Shown: positions 1 to 8,699, numbered from the stretch's first letter. The stretch is 41,527 nucleotides of DNA from Microvirga arabica (GCF_016811235.1 NZ_JAFBID010000057.1:1-41527); one strand, 5' to 3'. A program made the numbers and translations. The notes: a model not told the origin generated them from the letters alone.

Positions 1-2
1 AG

Positions 3-302
3 ATCGCGCAAGCGTTGGCGCCCGGAGCGCACGCGCTGCTGCTGTTGGACCAAGCGGGCTGGCATGTCTCGCGCAAATTGAAGGTGCCCTCCAACATCAC
101 GCTTCTGCCGCTGCCGGCGAAAGCGCCCGAGTTGAACCCGGTCGAGAACATCTGGCAGTACATGAGAGAGAACTGGCTCTCCAACCGGATCTTCACGTCC
201 TACCCGGACATCCTCGATCATTGCTGTGCGGCTTGGAACAAACTCGTAGACCAACCTTGGACCATCATGTCCATCGGTGTGCGCGACTGGGCCCATGCAT
301 GA
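3..302 (+). CDS. IS630-family transposase, C-terminal part (cut by window edge)
   Basis: The reading frame is open from the first bases of the window and ends at TGA 300-302, so only the last ~99 residues are seen. They match the C-terminal half of an IS630-type DDE transposase: an LLLLDQAGWH segment carrying the second catalytic Asp, then PELNPVENIW with the catalytic Glu, then a short helical tail. The first half of the protein lies upstream of the window, so whether this copy is intact cannot be judged. It is not the same IS630 as the complete copy at 32813-33978, whose equivalent motif reads LVLDNASSHK. It marks the left end of the IS-rich region. Confidence 0.85.
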   Translation: MAQALAPGAHALLLLDQAGWHVSRKLKVPSNITLLPLPAKAPELNPVENIWQYMRENWLSNRIFTSYPDILDHCCAAWNKLVDQPWTIMSIGVRDWAHA

Positions 303-464
303 GCATCAGCGCCGGTTGGTATCAGCTCTTACGATCTTCAGGGCGGCGAGTGTGTGGACGTGGCGGACAGCGACTGAGGCTGCGCCACTCCGACAGCGGA
401 AGATACGGTCATCCGCCACCTCTTAACAGGACGATCTGCTGGGGCTCGTGAGCTCCCCACCGCG

Positions 465-674
465 TCATAGATCGGTATAGCCCTTCTGCCGCTGGGTCTC
501 GGCCCAGCCCTCCAGCGCACGAGCAGCTTCCGCCTCAGTTGGGAAGATGTCGACCTTCTCCTGACCCTTTGAACCAATGGCGCCCCAGTTCCGGACCATC
601 CGGATGGTACCGAACAAGTCGCGTTCAATCATCAGGCTGAAGAACCGTGCCCTACCCTGCTCCGGGTCGTGTTG
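465..674 (-). pseudogene. WGR-domain protein, 5' end missing
   Basis: On the minus strand a 69-residue frame runs from just after a TAA (675-677) to TGA at 465. Its sequence is a recognisable WGR domain: FFSLMIERDLFG, then RNWGAIGSKGQ (the W-G-x-I-G core), an acidic helix rich in Glu/Ala, and a KGY ending. WGR domains are small folds thought to bind nucleic acid and are found alone or fused to ligases and PARPs. Standalone members normally start about 5-8 residues before the DP motif (here HDPEQ). Here a stop sits exactly there and there is no ATG before an internal Met at 630-632. I therefore read it as 5'-truncated, although translation from the internal Met (55 residues) is possible. It lies downstream of the CYTH-like gene in the same orientation. 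Confidence 0.55.
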
Positions 675-751
675 TTAGGGCACAAGGTGGTGCCGGATGG
701 GCGAGCGAGCGTCAGGCATCCGACCAGCAGACCTTACTCAGGTCTGCCCTT

Positions 752-1432
752 CTACAACGTACGCTCCATCTCGGCCATCATCGCCGCCTCGATGTCGTCG
801 AGGTTGACTTGGGCGGCCCGGCCACCTTCTTGAGCTGAGCCAGCCAGAGCCTTGTTGACCGCTCGCTGCTTGGCGGCGGGACGCTTGACTGGCACTCTCG
901 GCTGAACCGGCAAGCGGTTCTCCAGGGTGTCAAGCAGGCTGTTGAGCGCCTCATCGGACAGGGGAGCATCCTGGTATTGTTCGACGCCTCTCAGGGCAAT
1001 CGCCTGATTGCTGTAGCGGGCCTCTGTTGTGATCTCAGGGCCAAACCACGCAAGCGGGTGGAATTCCCTGCCCTCGGACTCGCCGTCGAACTCCACCGTC
1101 ACGAAGTGCAGATCACGAGGGCGGTTGAACTGGTCGATGAGGGCATCACGGTCACCGATCCGGAGCATTGTGCGGGTGTAGTCGACCTCGCCGGCACAAA
1201 CATCGAGCAGCGCATGGGCGTGGCCCACCGGCACCTCGGTTTGTTCCTCTGTCTCACCGTGCGGACCCATCGTCCGGAGGATCAGCAGACCCCTGTTCTC
1301 CTCGAGCCGAACCCAGGAGGTGCGATCCCGCTGTTCCGGGAAGAAGCCTTCGATCTGACGCAGACCGCCCCTTTCCCGCTGGATGAGGCGGGCCAGGGAC
1401 GAAGCGAGGAGAAATCGGCGGCGGATGGTCAT
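752..1432 (-). CDS. CYTH-like domain protein
   Basis: This 226-residue protein resembles CYTH (adenylate cyclase CyaB / thiamine triphosphatase) proteins. It has an N-terminal beta strand TIRRRFLL at the place of the ExExK motif, a strand with RTSWVRLEENRG and LILRTMG (basic residues lining the tunnel), VTVEFDGE at 111-118, and AWFGPEITTEARYSN at 128-142, which matches the usual W-x-G-x-E-V-T-x-x-x-x-Y-x-N ending. The acidic residues of ExExK are replaced by Arg (residues 4-6), so metal-dependent triphosphate hydrolysis is doubtful. A C-terminal tail of about 75 residues, rich in Lys/Ala with an acidic amphipathic end, has no assignment. The ATG is preceded by only a weak purine stretch. The WGR gene follows in the same direction. 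Function unknown; the domain call is from motif recognition. Confidence 0.6.
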   Translation of the reverse strand: MTIRRRFLLASSLARLIQRERGGLRQIEGFFPEQRDRTSWVRLEENRGLLILRTMGPHGETEEQTEVPVGHAHALLDVCAGEVDYTRTMLRIGDRDALIDQFNRPRDLHFVTVEFDGESEGREFHPLAWFGPEITTEARYSNQAIALRGVEQYQDAPLSDEALNSLLDTLENRLPVQPRVPVKRPAAKQRAVNKALAGSAQEGGRAAQVNLDDIEAAMMAEMERTL

Positions 1433-1742
1433 GAAACCCTGAAAATGAAAGAAGTTGAAGAAGGCCTTTATTCGTATATGGCGGAGGCAGGACGAGGCAA
1501 CCCAGAAAGGCGCAATATAGTTTCTGTTAAGCCGCCGGCGCCGGACCTTTCCTTGCGGATCTTGCGCTGTGTCAGGTACCGGCGATTGTGGAGAAACACA
1601 GGGTCAGCGCCTTCGCTACGCATATTAGACCCAGCGACGATGCTCGCAAGAGGAATGATATGGTAATGCAAGGAGCCCTTGCTCCGAGGCTCGAAGAAAG
1701 CAATCTGGCTGCCCGGGCTCTCCGCCAAGGCACCTGTGATCG
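1433..1742. other. Intergenic region with no supported gene
   Basis: Open frames exist here on both strands (86 residues at 1468-1728 minus; one running into the IS6 element on plus), but neither has a ribosome site, a recognisable domain or consistent codon use. The segment presumably contains the promoter of the CYTH-like gene near its left end and old flanking DNA of the IS6 insertion. Confidence 0.4.
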
Positions 1743-2553
1743 GGCATCGTCAACTTAACGACTTGAGACAGGTTCACCCCTTCAGGAGCATCGGATCAGG
1801 CACTCGCGGCGCCTATCACCTCGCTCCAGACTCGAAAGGCGTGAGCTCGGGACGCACGATGATCAGCTGCATTGGTGTTGGCAGGACGGCGGAAGAGGCT
1901 AGCAACCTGATCATGGACGGATAGGAAGCGTTGGGCCTGCCCGGCTGACTTGAAGCGCTTCATAATGCGCTCGGGTCGTCGGGTCGGCTGGTGAGAGTTC
2001 TCGGCTCAATTGTTCAACCCTTTATGTTGGCGATGCTCCACACCCGGCATGACCACTCTCTTCGCGGCGGCATAGCTGGCCAGTTTGTCCGTGACCATCA
2101 CGCGCGGTGCGATGCCTTGCTTCTTGAGCAGCTTGCGCAATAGCCGCTTGGCCGCCTGGGCATTGCGCCGGCTCTGAACCAGGAAGTCGAGCACAACCCC
2201 GTGCTGGTCCACGGCCCGCCACAGCCAGTGCTCCTGGCCGGCGATGCTGATCACAATCTCGCCCAGGTGCCACTTGTCTCCGGGTGCTGGGAGACGCCGG
2301 CGGATCTGGTTGGCAAAATCCTGGCCGAACTTGAGCGCCCATTGCCGGACCGTCTCGTGGCTGACCAGGATACCGCGGGCGGCCAGCATCTCCTCCACCA
2401 TGCGCAGGCTCAGCGGAAACTGGAAGTACAGCCAGACAGCATGGCTGATCACTTCGGCCGGAAAGCCGTGGCGGGCATAGTGAGGATGACGGGTGTTCTT
2501 TATCCCTCACATATGCCTCGATCCAGTCACCCCCTGGTTAAGCTGACGGTGCC
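1743..2553 (-). mobile_element. IS6-family insertion sequence (type A), inactive
   Basis: The element is about 811 bp, the normal size for IS6. The left end GGCATCGTCAACTTAAC (1743-1759) is the inverted complement, with 15 of 17 identities, of the right end at 2537-2553 (GGCACCGTCAGCTTAAC read outward-in on the minus strand). The 8-bp flanks (TGTGATCG and TCTCTGCG) do not match, so there is no target duplication, as expected after IS6 cointegrate resolution or deletion. The right end lies only 23 bp past the stop codon of the SDR gene. A partial copy of the same type is at about 12915-13211. Confidence 0.85.
1796..2503 (-). pseudogene. IS6-family transposase with internal stop codon
   Basis: The complete coding frame of about 235 codons can be followed from near 2503 to TGA 1796-1798. 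The N-terminal part carries the HTH region (LSLRMVEEML, SHETVRQW), KWHLGE at the first catalytic position, MVTDKLASY with the second Asp, and HKGLNN. The next codon is TGA (2006-2008) where the family has an Arg codon. Translation would resume as AENSHQPTRR with the catalytic Glu. A CGA-to-TGA change explains it. The expected start codon position reads ATA, so the start is also damaged. In addition, KWHLGE has Gly where this family has Asp (WHLDE), removing a catalytic residue. This copy should not make active transposase. Confidence 0.85.
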
Positions 2554-2576
2554 TCTCTGCGAATTTCCCCCTCCGC

Positions 2577-3326
2577 TCAATAGGTTGCGCGTCCACCCGA
2601 GACATCGAAGACGCCGCCGGTCGTGAAGGAACACTCCTTGCTCGCAAGCCAGCAGATCAGGGCCGTCACCTCTTCCACCGTTCCGAAACGTCCGATGGGG
2701 ATCTTCGAGAGCATGTAGTCGATATGCGCCTGAGTCATCTGGTCGAAGATCGGCGTCCGGACGGCAGCCGGCGTGACGCAGTTCACAGTGATGTTATTTT
2801 TCGCTAACTCCTTGCCAAGGGATTTCGTCAGGCCGATCACGGCAGCCTTAGAGGCGCTATATGCCGAGGCATTCGGATTGCCCTCCTTGCCAGCGACGGA
2901 GGCCACATTGACGATGCGGCCGTAACCACCTGCAATCATCGAAGGAACCACTGCGCGGTTGCAATAGAACAGCCCGTTCAGGTTCACATCGATCACCTGA
3001 CGCCAGGCATCAACGGGATACTCCGCGACCGTGGTGTTCGGCCCCGTAATACCGGCGCTCGCAACGAGGATGTCGATGCCGCCGAGAGCCGCTAGAGTTT
3101 CATCGCGCGCCCTCTCGACAGCTTGCGGGTCGGTGATATCGACCCGTATCGTTGTGACACTCGCTCCAATACTGTCCCCAGCCAGGGCAAGAGCGTCCTC
3201 GCTCATGTCCCAAACGGCGACCTGGGCCCCTTCGAAGGCCAGCCTGGCGCATACGCCAAGGCCGATGCCCGACGCTCCACCGGTGACAATTGCCTTACGT
3301 CCTTTGAACCGCCTGCTGCTGCTCAT
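2577..3326 (-). CDS. SDR-family NAD(P)-dependent oxidoreductase
   Basis: A 249-residue classical short-chain dehydrogenase. It has a cofactor-binding TGGASGIG at residues 15-22, an ASAG motif near 89-92, and a catalytic tetrad Asn115, Ser143, Tyr156 and Lys160 (YSASK). Asp40 after the second strand points to NAD rather than NADP. The enzyme should oxidise or reduce a hydroxyl/keto group on a small polar substrate in the cytoplasm. It is transcribed divergently from a sugar-type ABC importer, so a role in oxidising the imported sugar or sugar acid is likely. Relatives in this branch include 2-keto-3-deoxy-L-fuconate and other sugar-acid dehydrogenases, but the substrate cannot be fixed. The ATG at 3326 is preceded by GGGAGAGAGG. 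An IS6 element abuts its 3' end without disrupting it. Confidence 0.9.
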   Translation of the reverse strand: MSSSRRFKGRKAIVTGGASGIGLGVCARLAFEGAQVAVWDMSEDALALAGDSIGASVTTIRVDITDPQAVERARDETLAALGGIDILVASAGITGPNTTVAEYPVDAWRQVIDVNLNGLFYCNRAVVPSMIAGGYGRIVNVASVAGKEGNPNASAYSASKAAVIGLTKSLGKELAKNNITVNCVTPAAVRTPIFDQMTQAHIDYMLSKIPIGRFGTVEEVTALICWLASKECSFTTGGVFDVSGGRATY

Positions 3327-3798
3327 ACCTCTCTCCCCTGCACCGGCTCAAGCTTCGAACCAACCGCCCAATCCGTCGTCGATGTAGATGACTTCATCGA
3401 AGCTCTTCTCCGCTTGGAAGTCTAAGCTCTCAGACAACTAAGAAAATATTCAGAATCTGGCGCGCGAAGGGAAGGCTTGAGTTCAACCTGAACTCGTCGG
3501 TGATCCTATGTTGCACGGGGCGCTCGCTTCATTGCGGAAAGCAGAACTTGGCGTCAGTGAACCGGCTTGAACTGGGCGCTTGATCTTACTCTGATACTCC
3601 TAGAATATTCCATGCCATAAAAATGTAAGCGCACGTCAGATGCGCAGCCGATGATAGCGGGAATACGGAGGAAGTGAATGCTTCGACGCCGACCTTCCGT
3701 CGCGGCGCATATTGCGCCTGCTGCCCAACCACATGGGCTCTCTTGCTTTCTGTCTGGCAGCATAGCCGGTCCAACGACCAACGATGAGCGGGCATTCC
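3327..3798. promoter_or_regulatory. Divergent promoter region, SDR gene / ABC importer
   Basis: About 470 bp separate the two divergent transcription units, and no convincing gene is present in either direction. The middle (about 3590-3650) is more AT-rich than its surroundings and holds sequences such as AGAATATTCCATG and a run of A residues that could be promoter elements. No operator dyad was convincing, and no local regulator gene is adjacent to this importer. Confidence 0.4.
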
Positions 3799-4851
3799 AT
3801 GGCTTCTGTTGAGATCAGGGATGTCAGAAAAGCCTACGGCTCGCAACAAGTCATCCACGGTGTCTCAATCGACATCCAGGATGGCGAGTTCGTCATCCTG
3901 GTAGGTCCGTCGGGCTGCGGAAAATCCACGCTCCTGAGGATGGTAGCAGGATTGGAGAACATCACGGGCGGAGAAATCCGCATCGGCCCGAGGGTGGTGA
4001 ACAATGTGGCTCCCAAAGAGCGCGATATTGCTATGGTGTTCCAGAACTATGCACTCTACCCGCATATGACGGTTGCCGACAACATGGCCTTCTCGCTCAT
4101 GCTCAAGAAGGCGCCGAAGGTGGAGATCGCAGGGAAGGTCAACCACGCCGCCGAGATCCTGGGCCTCACTCCTCTGCTCGATCGCTATCCGCGCCAGCTC
4201 TCCGGCGGCCAGCGACAGCGCGTGGCCATGGGCCGGGCCATCGTGCGCGATCCTCAAGTGTTTCTGTTCGACGAGCCGCTCTCCAACCTCGACGCCAAGC
4301 TGCGCGTCTCCATGCGCGGTGAAATCAAGGCTCTGCACCAGCGGCTCAAGACCACCACGATCTATGTCACGCACGACCAGATCGAGGCCATGACCATGGC
4401 CGACAAGATTGTGGTGATGCACGACGGCATCGTGGAGCAGATGGGTGCCCCGCTCGACCTCTACGACCGCCCGGTAAACCTCTTTGTCGCGGGCTTCATC
4501 GGCTCCCCTGCCATGAATGTGCTGCAGGGCACAATCGACTCCTCGGGCGTCAGGGTCGGCAATATGGTTTTGCCGGTTCAAAGCGCCCCCGCCGCCTCCG
4601 TCGGCCGGCCTGCCTATTATGGCATCCGCCCGGAGCATTTCCAGCTCAGAAGTGATGGCATGCCCGTCGAGGTAATCGTCGTCGAGCCTACAGGCTCCGA
4701 GACGCAGGTGGTTGCAAGAGCGGGACACGAGGAGATCACCTGCGTTTTCCGCGAGCGCATCAGCGCCCGGCCGGGGGAGACTATCCTTGTCGCGCCCGAT
4801 CCTGCCCTTGTGCATCTCTTCGACAGGGACAGCGGACGGCGCATCAACTGA
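3799..4851 (+). CDS. Carbohydrate-type ABC transporter ATP-binding protein (MalK/UgpC-like)
   Basis: The cytoplasmic ATPase of a CUT1-type importer, about 350 residues. Visible motifs are Walker A GPSGCGKST (36-44), signature LSGGQRQR (134-141), Walker B VFLFDEP (154-160), D-loop SNLD and H-loop His192. The C-terminal third (after about 235) is the OB/TOBE regulatory region typical of MalK, UgpC and MsmK, containing PAYYGIRPEHF. An upstream in-frame ATG exists at 3784, but family members start at MASVEIRDV and GAGCGG precedes this ATG, so I use 3799. It is the first gene of a four-gene rightward operon (ATPase, binding protein, two permeases). The ligand is unknown; sugar, polyol or glycerol-phosphate types all fit. 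Confidence 0.92.
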   Translation: MASVEIRDVRKAYGSQQVIHGVSIDIQDGEFVILVGPSGCGKSTLLRMVAGLENITGGEIRIGPRVVNNVAPKERDIAMVFQNYALYPHMTVADNMAFSLMLKKAPKVEIAGKVNHAAEILGLTPLLDRYPRQLSGGQRQRVAMGRAIVRDPQVFLFDEPLSNLDAKLRVSMRGEIKALHQRLKTTTIYVTHDQIEAMTMADKIVVMHDGIVEQMGAPLDLYDRPVNLFVAGFIGSPAMNVLQGTIDSSGVRVGNMVLPVQSAPAASVGRPAYYGIRPEHFQLRSDGMPVEVIVVEPTGSETQVVARAGHEEITCVFRERISARPGETILVAPDPALVHLFDRDSGRRIN

Positions 4852-4923
4852 CTTCAAGCGCGCAGCCACACCGGGACAGCCGCGCCGCTCGACATATATC
4901 CCGGACATGCGGAGGAAACCACG

Positions 4924-6243
4924 ATGACCCTATCCAGACGTGATCTGCTTATCGGGACCGCCACAGTCGCAGTCGGCGGGGCCAGCGCCCCGCTCCTTGG
5001 CTCCCTGCCCGCTTTCGCGCAGGCCACAGAACCTCAGTACAAGCCTGAGCAAGGCGCATCACTTCGCGTGTTGCGCTGGGCGCCTTTCGTGAAGGGCGAC
5101 GAGGATCAATGGATCGCCAATACCCAGAAGTTCACGCAAGCTACCGGCGTCGACGTGCGCATAGACAAGGAAAGCTGGGAGGATATCCGGCCCAAGGCAG
5201 CTGTTGCAGCCAACGTAGGCTCCGGCCCCGACATTATGCTGGTTTGGTTTGATGATCCACACCAGTATCCTGAAAAGCTCTTGCCCGTCACAGACCTCGC
5301 CAACTATCTCGGCAACAAGTACGGCGGCTGGTACGATGGCCTCCAAGGCTATGCCAAGCGTGGCGACCAGTTCGTCGCCCTGCCGCTCGCAGCCATCGGC
5401 AACGGCATCATCTATCGCGAGAGCATGCTGAAGGCGGCGGGCTTCCAAGAGATGCCGAAAGATACGGCAGGCTTCCTTGAACTCGCCAAAGCGCTGAAAG
5501 CCAAGGCGAAGCCCATGGGGTTCGCTCTCGGCAAGGCAGTGGGCGACGGCAACAACTTCGCCCACTGGATCGTCTGGAGCCATGGCGGCAAGATGGTGGA
5601 CGAGAATGGCAAGGTCGTCATCAACTCGCCTGAGACCATCAAGGCGCTTCAATACGCCCGCGAACTCTACCAGCAGTTCATTCCGGGCACCGAAGCTTGG
5701 CTTGACATCAACAACAATCGCGCCTTCCTGGCCGGTGACGTCGGTCTCACGGCCAACGGTGTGTCGCTCTACTATTCGGCGAAGACCGACCCCAAGCTCG
5801 CCGAAATGGCAGCAGACATGCGCTCCGCCAACATGCCGATCGGCCCGATCGGGCGTCCCATGGAGTTGCACCAGACCACATCGTCCGTGATCTTCCAGCA
5901 CACCAAGTTCCCACAGGCAGCCAAGGCGTACCTGAAGTTCATGTACGAGCAGCCGCAGATGTCGGAATGGATAAGGGCTTCCAGCGCCTATTGCTGCCAG
6001 CCACTTAAGGCTTATGCGGACAACCCGGTCTGGACCTCGGACCCTCTGCATGCACCCTATGCTAAGGCCTCGGAAACCCTGGTGCCCAACGGCTATGCCG
6101 GCCCGCTCGGCTATGCCTCGGCGGCGACGATGGCCGACTACGTGATGGTCGACATGGTGGCGGAAGCAGCCTCCGGCCAGCGCTCGCCGGAAGAAGCGGC
6201 CAAGCGCGCGGAAACCCGCGCCAACCGCTACTACCGCCTCTAA
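4924..6243 (+). CDS. Tat-exported extracellular solute-binding protein, family 1
   Basis: A 439-residue periplasmic binding protein of the sugar-binding (SBP_bac_1) type. The N-terminus has a twin-arginine signal (SRRDLL, then a hydrophobic Ala/Gly/Val stretch, then PAFAQA as the cleavage site near residue 33), so it is likely folded before export. The mature part shows family features such as LRVLRWAPF, VGSGPDIMLVWFDD and the C-terminal lobe with PQAAKAYLKFMYEQP. GGAGG precedes the ATG. It lies 72 bp after the ATPase and 61 bp before the first permease, and a stem-loop follows it. It would deliver substrate to the two permeases encoded next. Confidence 0.92.
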   Translation: MTLSRRDLLIGTATVAVGGASAPLLGSLPAFAQATEPQYKPEQGASLRVLRWAPFVKGDEDQWIANTQKFTQATGVDVRIDKESWEDIRPKAAVAANVGSGPDIMLVWFDDPHQYPEKLLPVTDLANYLGNKYGGWYDGLQGYAKRGDQFVALPLAAIGNGIIYRESMLKAAGFQEMPKDTAGFLELAKALKAKAKPMGFALGKAVGDGNNFAHWIVWSHGGKMVDENGKVVINSPETIKALQYARELYQQFIPGTEAWLDINNNRAFLAGDVGLTANGVSLYYSAKTDPKLAEMAADMRSANMPIGPIGRPMELHQTTSSVIFQHTKFPQAAKAYLKFMYEQPQMSEWIRASSAYCCQPLKAYADNPVWTSDPLHAPYAKASETLVPNGYAGPLGYASAATMADYVMVDMVAEAASGQRSPEEAAKRAETRANRYYRL

Positions 6244-6256
6244 TACTTATAAATTG

Positions 6257-6280
6257 CCCCTTCCTCACCCGAGGGAGGGG
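6257..6280 (+). terminator. Intra-operon stem-loop after the binding-protein gene
   Basis: CCCCTTCCT (6257-6265) pairs with AGGGAGGGG (6272-6280) with one G-U pair and a 6-nt loop, 13 bp after the binding-protein stop codon. There is no U-tract, so it is more likely an mRNA-stabilising or partial-attenuation hairpin than a full terminator. Such hairpins between binding-protein and permease genes are known to raise binding-protein levels over permeases. Confidence 0.5.
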
Positions 6281-6304
6281 CACGGCCGGTTCAAGGATCC
6301 GTCA

Positions 6305-7249
6305 ATGGCTGATGCTGCCGTACAAGACCGCGTTCTCCTGCCACCGGAGCCGAAGGCTTCCCTGCTGCAGAGTCGCGGCATGGTCGGCTTTCTGTTCATG
6401 CTGCCTGCCCTCGCCTTCCTGCTCATCTTCCTGACCTATCCGCTTGGGCTCGGGGTCTGGCTCGGCTTTACGGATACACGCATCGGACGCGACGGCGTCT
6501 GGATCGGCCTGGAGAATTATCAACTCCTGTGGGACGACTCCCTCTTCTGGCTCTCCGTTTTCAACACCCTGCTTTATACGATTACCGCCTCGATCCTGAA
6601 ATTCGCTTTAGGTCTTTGGCTTGCGCTCATTCTCAACGAGCACCTGCCGTTCAAATCCTTTTTCCGGGCGGTCCTCCTGCTGCCCTGGGTGGTTCCTACG
6701 GTGCTCTCGGCGATTGCATTCTGGTGGATCTACGATTCCCAGTTTTCAGTGATCTCCTGGGGGATGATTGAACTCGGGATCATCGATATGCCGATCAACT
6801 TCCTCGGTGATATGGAGAACGCGCGTGCCTCCGTCATTGCCGCGAATGTCTGGCGCGGTATTCCCTTCGTCGCCATTACGCTTCTGGCGGGGCTTCAAAC
6901 CATTTCACCCTCCCTGCACGAGGCGGCGACACTCGATGGCGCCACCGGGTGGCAGCGGTTTCGCTACATCACCCTGCCGATGCTCTCGCCGCTGATTGCG
7001 GTGGTGATGACCTTCTCGGTGCTGTTCACCTTCACCGACTTCCAGCTGATCTATGTGCTGACCCGTGGTGGGCCGTTGAATGCCACGCACTTGATGGCAA
7101 CACTCTCGTTCCAGCGGGCCATCCCCGGCGGCCAACTCGGCGAGGGTGCTGCCATCGCCGTCGCCATGATCCCATTCCTGCTCGCAGCGATCCTGTTCAG
7201 CTATTTCGGCCTGCAGCGCCGCAAGTGGCAGCAGGGCGGCGCAGATTAA
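6305..7249 (+). CDS. ABC transporter permease, MalF/UgpA-like
   Basis: A 314-residue inner-membrane permease with about six membrane segments. The first is near residues 25-45 (VGFLFMLPALAFLLIFL). The cytoplasmic EAA loop that contacts the ATPase reads HEAATLDGATGWQRFRYITL, close to the consensus EAA-x3-G-x9-I-x-LP. The open frame extends to an ATG at 6254, but that would place 17 polar residues encoded by the stem-loop region. The ATG at 6305 has AAGGA about 7 bases upstream and starts a normal family N-terminus. It is the third gene of the importer operon. Confidence 0.92.
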   Translation: MADAAVQDRVLLPPEPKASLLQSRGMVGFLFMLPALAFLLIFLTYPLGLGVWLGFTDTRIGRDGVWIGLENYQLLWDDSLFWLSVFNTLLYTITASILKFALGLWLALILNEHLPFKSFFRAVLLLPWVVPTVLSAIAFWWIYDSQFSVISWGMIELGIIDMPINFLGDMENARASVIAANVWRGIPFVAITLLAGLQTISPSLHEAATLDGATGWQRFRYITLPMLSPLIAVVMTFSVLFTFTDFQLIYVLTRGGPLNATHLMATLSFQRAIPGGQLGEGAAIAVAMIPFLLAAILFSYFGLQRRKWQQGGAD

Positions 7250-7267
7250 CACAGGGAGTTCGAGTTC

Positions 7268-8173
7268 ATGGATGTGGTTACCAACGCGGTTCCCCGCGGT
7301 ACCGCAGCGCCGGACGAGAGCGTCGGAATGAGCTATCTTGACCGCCTGCCCAGGCGCGTCGTGGTCGTCTACCTGCCTCTTGCGGTTTTTACCTTCGTGC
7401 TGCTCTTTCCGTTCTACTGGATGACGGTGACGGCTCTGAAGCCCAATCACGAGATGACAGATTTCAACAATTACAGCCCGTTCTGGCCGTCTAGTCCGAC
7501 CCTGCAGCACATCTATTATCTGCTGTTTGAAACCTCGTATCCAGGCTGGCTATGGAATACGATGCTGGTGGCGCTGGGCTCCACCATCCTTTCGCTCGCG
7601 GCTTCAGTCTTCGCGGCCTACGCTATCGAGCGCGTCCGCTTTGCAGGATCCCGCTGGACAGGTTTGGCGATCTTCTTGGCTTATCTGGTGCCGCCGTCGA
7701 TCCTGTTCATCCCGCTGGCGGTGATGACCTTTAAGTTCGGGATTTATGACAGCAAGCTTGCCCTGATCTTCACTTATCCGACCTTCCTCATACCCTTCTG
7801 CACTTGGCTGCTGATGGGCTATTTCCGGTCAATTCCTTACGAGCTCGAAGAATGCGCCCTCGTAGACGGAGCCTCACGCTGGCAGATCCTGACGAAGATC
7901 ATGCTTCCGCTGTCCGTTCCGGGGCTGATTTCCGCCGGCATCTTCGCCTTCACCCTGTCTTGGAACGAGTTCATCTACGCGCTAACCTTCATCCAGTCGT
8001 CGGAGAACAAGACTGTTCCTGTGGGTGTACTGACCGAACTTGTGCGCGGCGACGTCTATGAATGGGGAGCGCTGATGGCGGGAGCTCTGCTTGGCTCCCT
8101 GCCGGTGGTGCTGCTCTACTCATTCTTCGTGGACTACTACGTCGCCTCCATGACAGGCGCGGTGAAGGAGTAG
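7268..8173 (+). CDS. ABC transporter permease, MalG/UgpE-like
   Basis: A 301-residue inner-membrane permease, partner of the preceding one. After a polar N-terminus of about 35 residues come six hydrophobic segments. The EAA loop is LEECALVDGASRWQILTKIM, followed by LPLSVPG as in MalG-type proteins. It starts 18 bp after the upstream permease behind an AGGGAG site, so the two are translationally linked. The gene ends the importer operon. Within 20 bp of its stop codon the sequence changes to an IS6-like end and decayed DNA, so any further operon genes may have been lost. Confidence 0.92.
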   Translation: MDVVTNAVPRGTAAPDESVGMSYLDRLPRRVVVVYLPLAVFTFVLLFPFYWMTVTALKPNHEMTDFNNYSPFWPSSPTLQHIYYLLFETSYPGWLWNTMLVALGSTILSLAASVFAAYAIERVRFAGSRWTGLAIFLAYLVPPSILFIPLAVMTFKFGIYDSKLALIFTYPTFLIPFCTWLLMGYFRSIPYELEECALVDGASRWQILTKIMLPLSVPGLISAGIFAFTLSWNEFIYALTFIQSSENKTVPVGVLTELVRGDVYEWGALMAGALLGSLPVVLLYSFFVDYYVASMTGAVKE

Positions 8174-8690
8174 CAAAAGCGAGTTCCGGCGACTCTGTCG
8201 CAAATCCGCAATGACAATAGAGAAAGGGTTATTCACCCACGACTCTCACGGCGCCAGTCTGTTACTGAGACGGCTTGGATGAAGTTGAAAGATCGACTGA
8301 TGCACGTGCTAAGGCCGCACCAACTTAAGGTTAAGTGGCGCGGATGGATTTGGGGGCACAAGGATCTGTCGAGCATCAAATTGTGGATCATTTTCAGGAG
8401 CCTGCCATCTCAACCCGTTTACCTGATCGTCAAGAAGAACTGCCCCAGAACGCTTAAGAGCGGCCCCACAAAACCTCATGCTCTCTTTGACGGCGGGAAA
8501 GCTTTTCGGGAGCCCCTCAATGACGCTTATCGCAAGGCTGGGCCTGACTCATGGCAGAGGCAGCAGAAGTTCCTTATCCTTGCTCATGTAGCACGCTCGG
8601 CCGGGCGGCCAGTTACTCCCTGAGGGTTTGTGGCCCACTCTCCGGGCAGTTTCAGTCCGCTGCCAGTCACAATGCACCGGCTTCCTGCTC
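8174..8690. other. Intergenic region with no supported gene; possible IS6 end
   Basis: A 114-codon frame at 8279-8623 (plus) shows no domain, no ribosome site and no similarity I recognise, so I do not call it a gene. At 8191-8205 GACTCTGTCGCAAAT matches the left end of the IS6 element at 11536 (GGCTGTGTCGCAAAT) at 13 of 15 positions, suggesting a solitary IS end left by a deletion. Confidence 0.35.
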
Positions 8691-8699
8691 TGTCCACCG

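Noticed and set aside
977..1666. 229-codon plus-strand frame
   Set aside because: Antisense to the CYTH-like gene and without any recognisable motif.
1468..1728. 86-codon minus-strand frame
   Set aside because: Starts with TTG, has no ribosome site and no known motif; probably chance.
3865..6051. Minus-strand open frames of 347 and 330 codons
   Set aside because: They lie opposite the ABC ATPase and binding-protein genes, whose motifs are unambiguous on the plus strand; these are GC-driven shadow frames.
8279..8623. 114-codon plus-strand frame after the ABC operon
   Set aside because: No ribosome site, no family resemblance, and it lies in decayed DNA.
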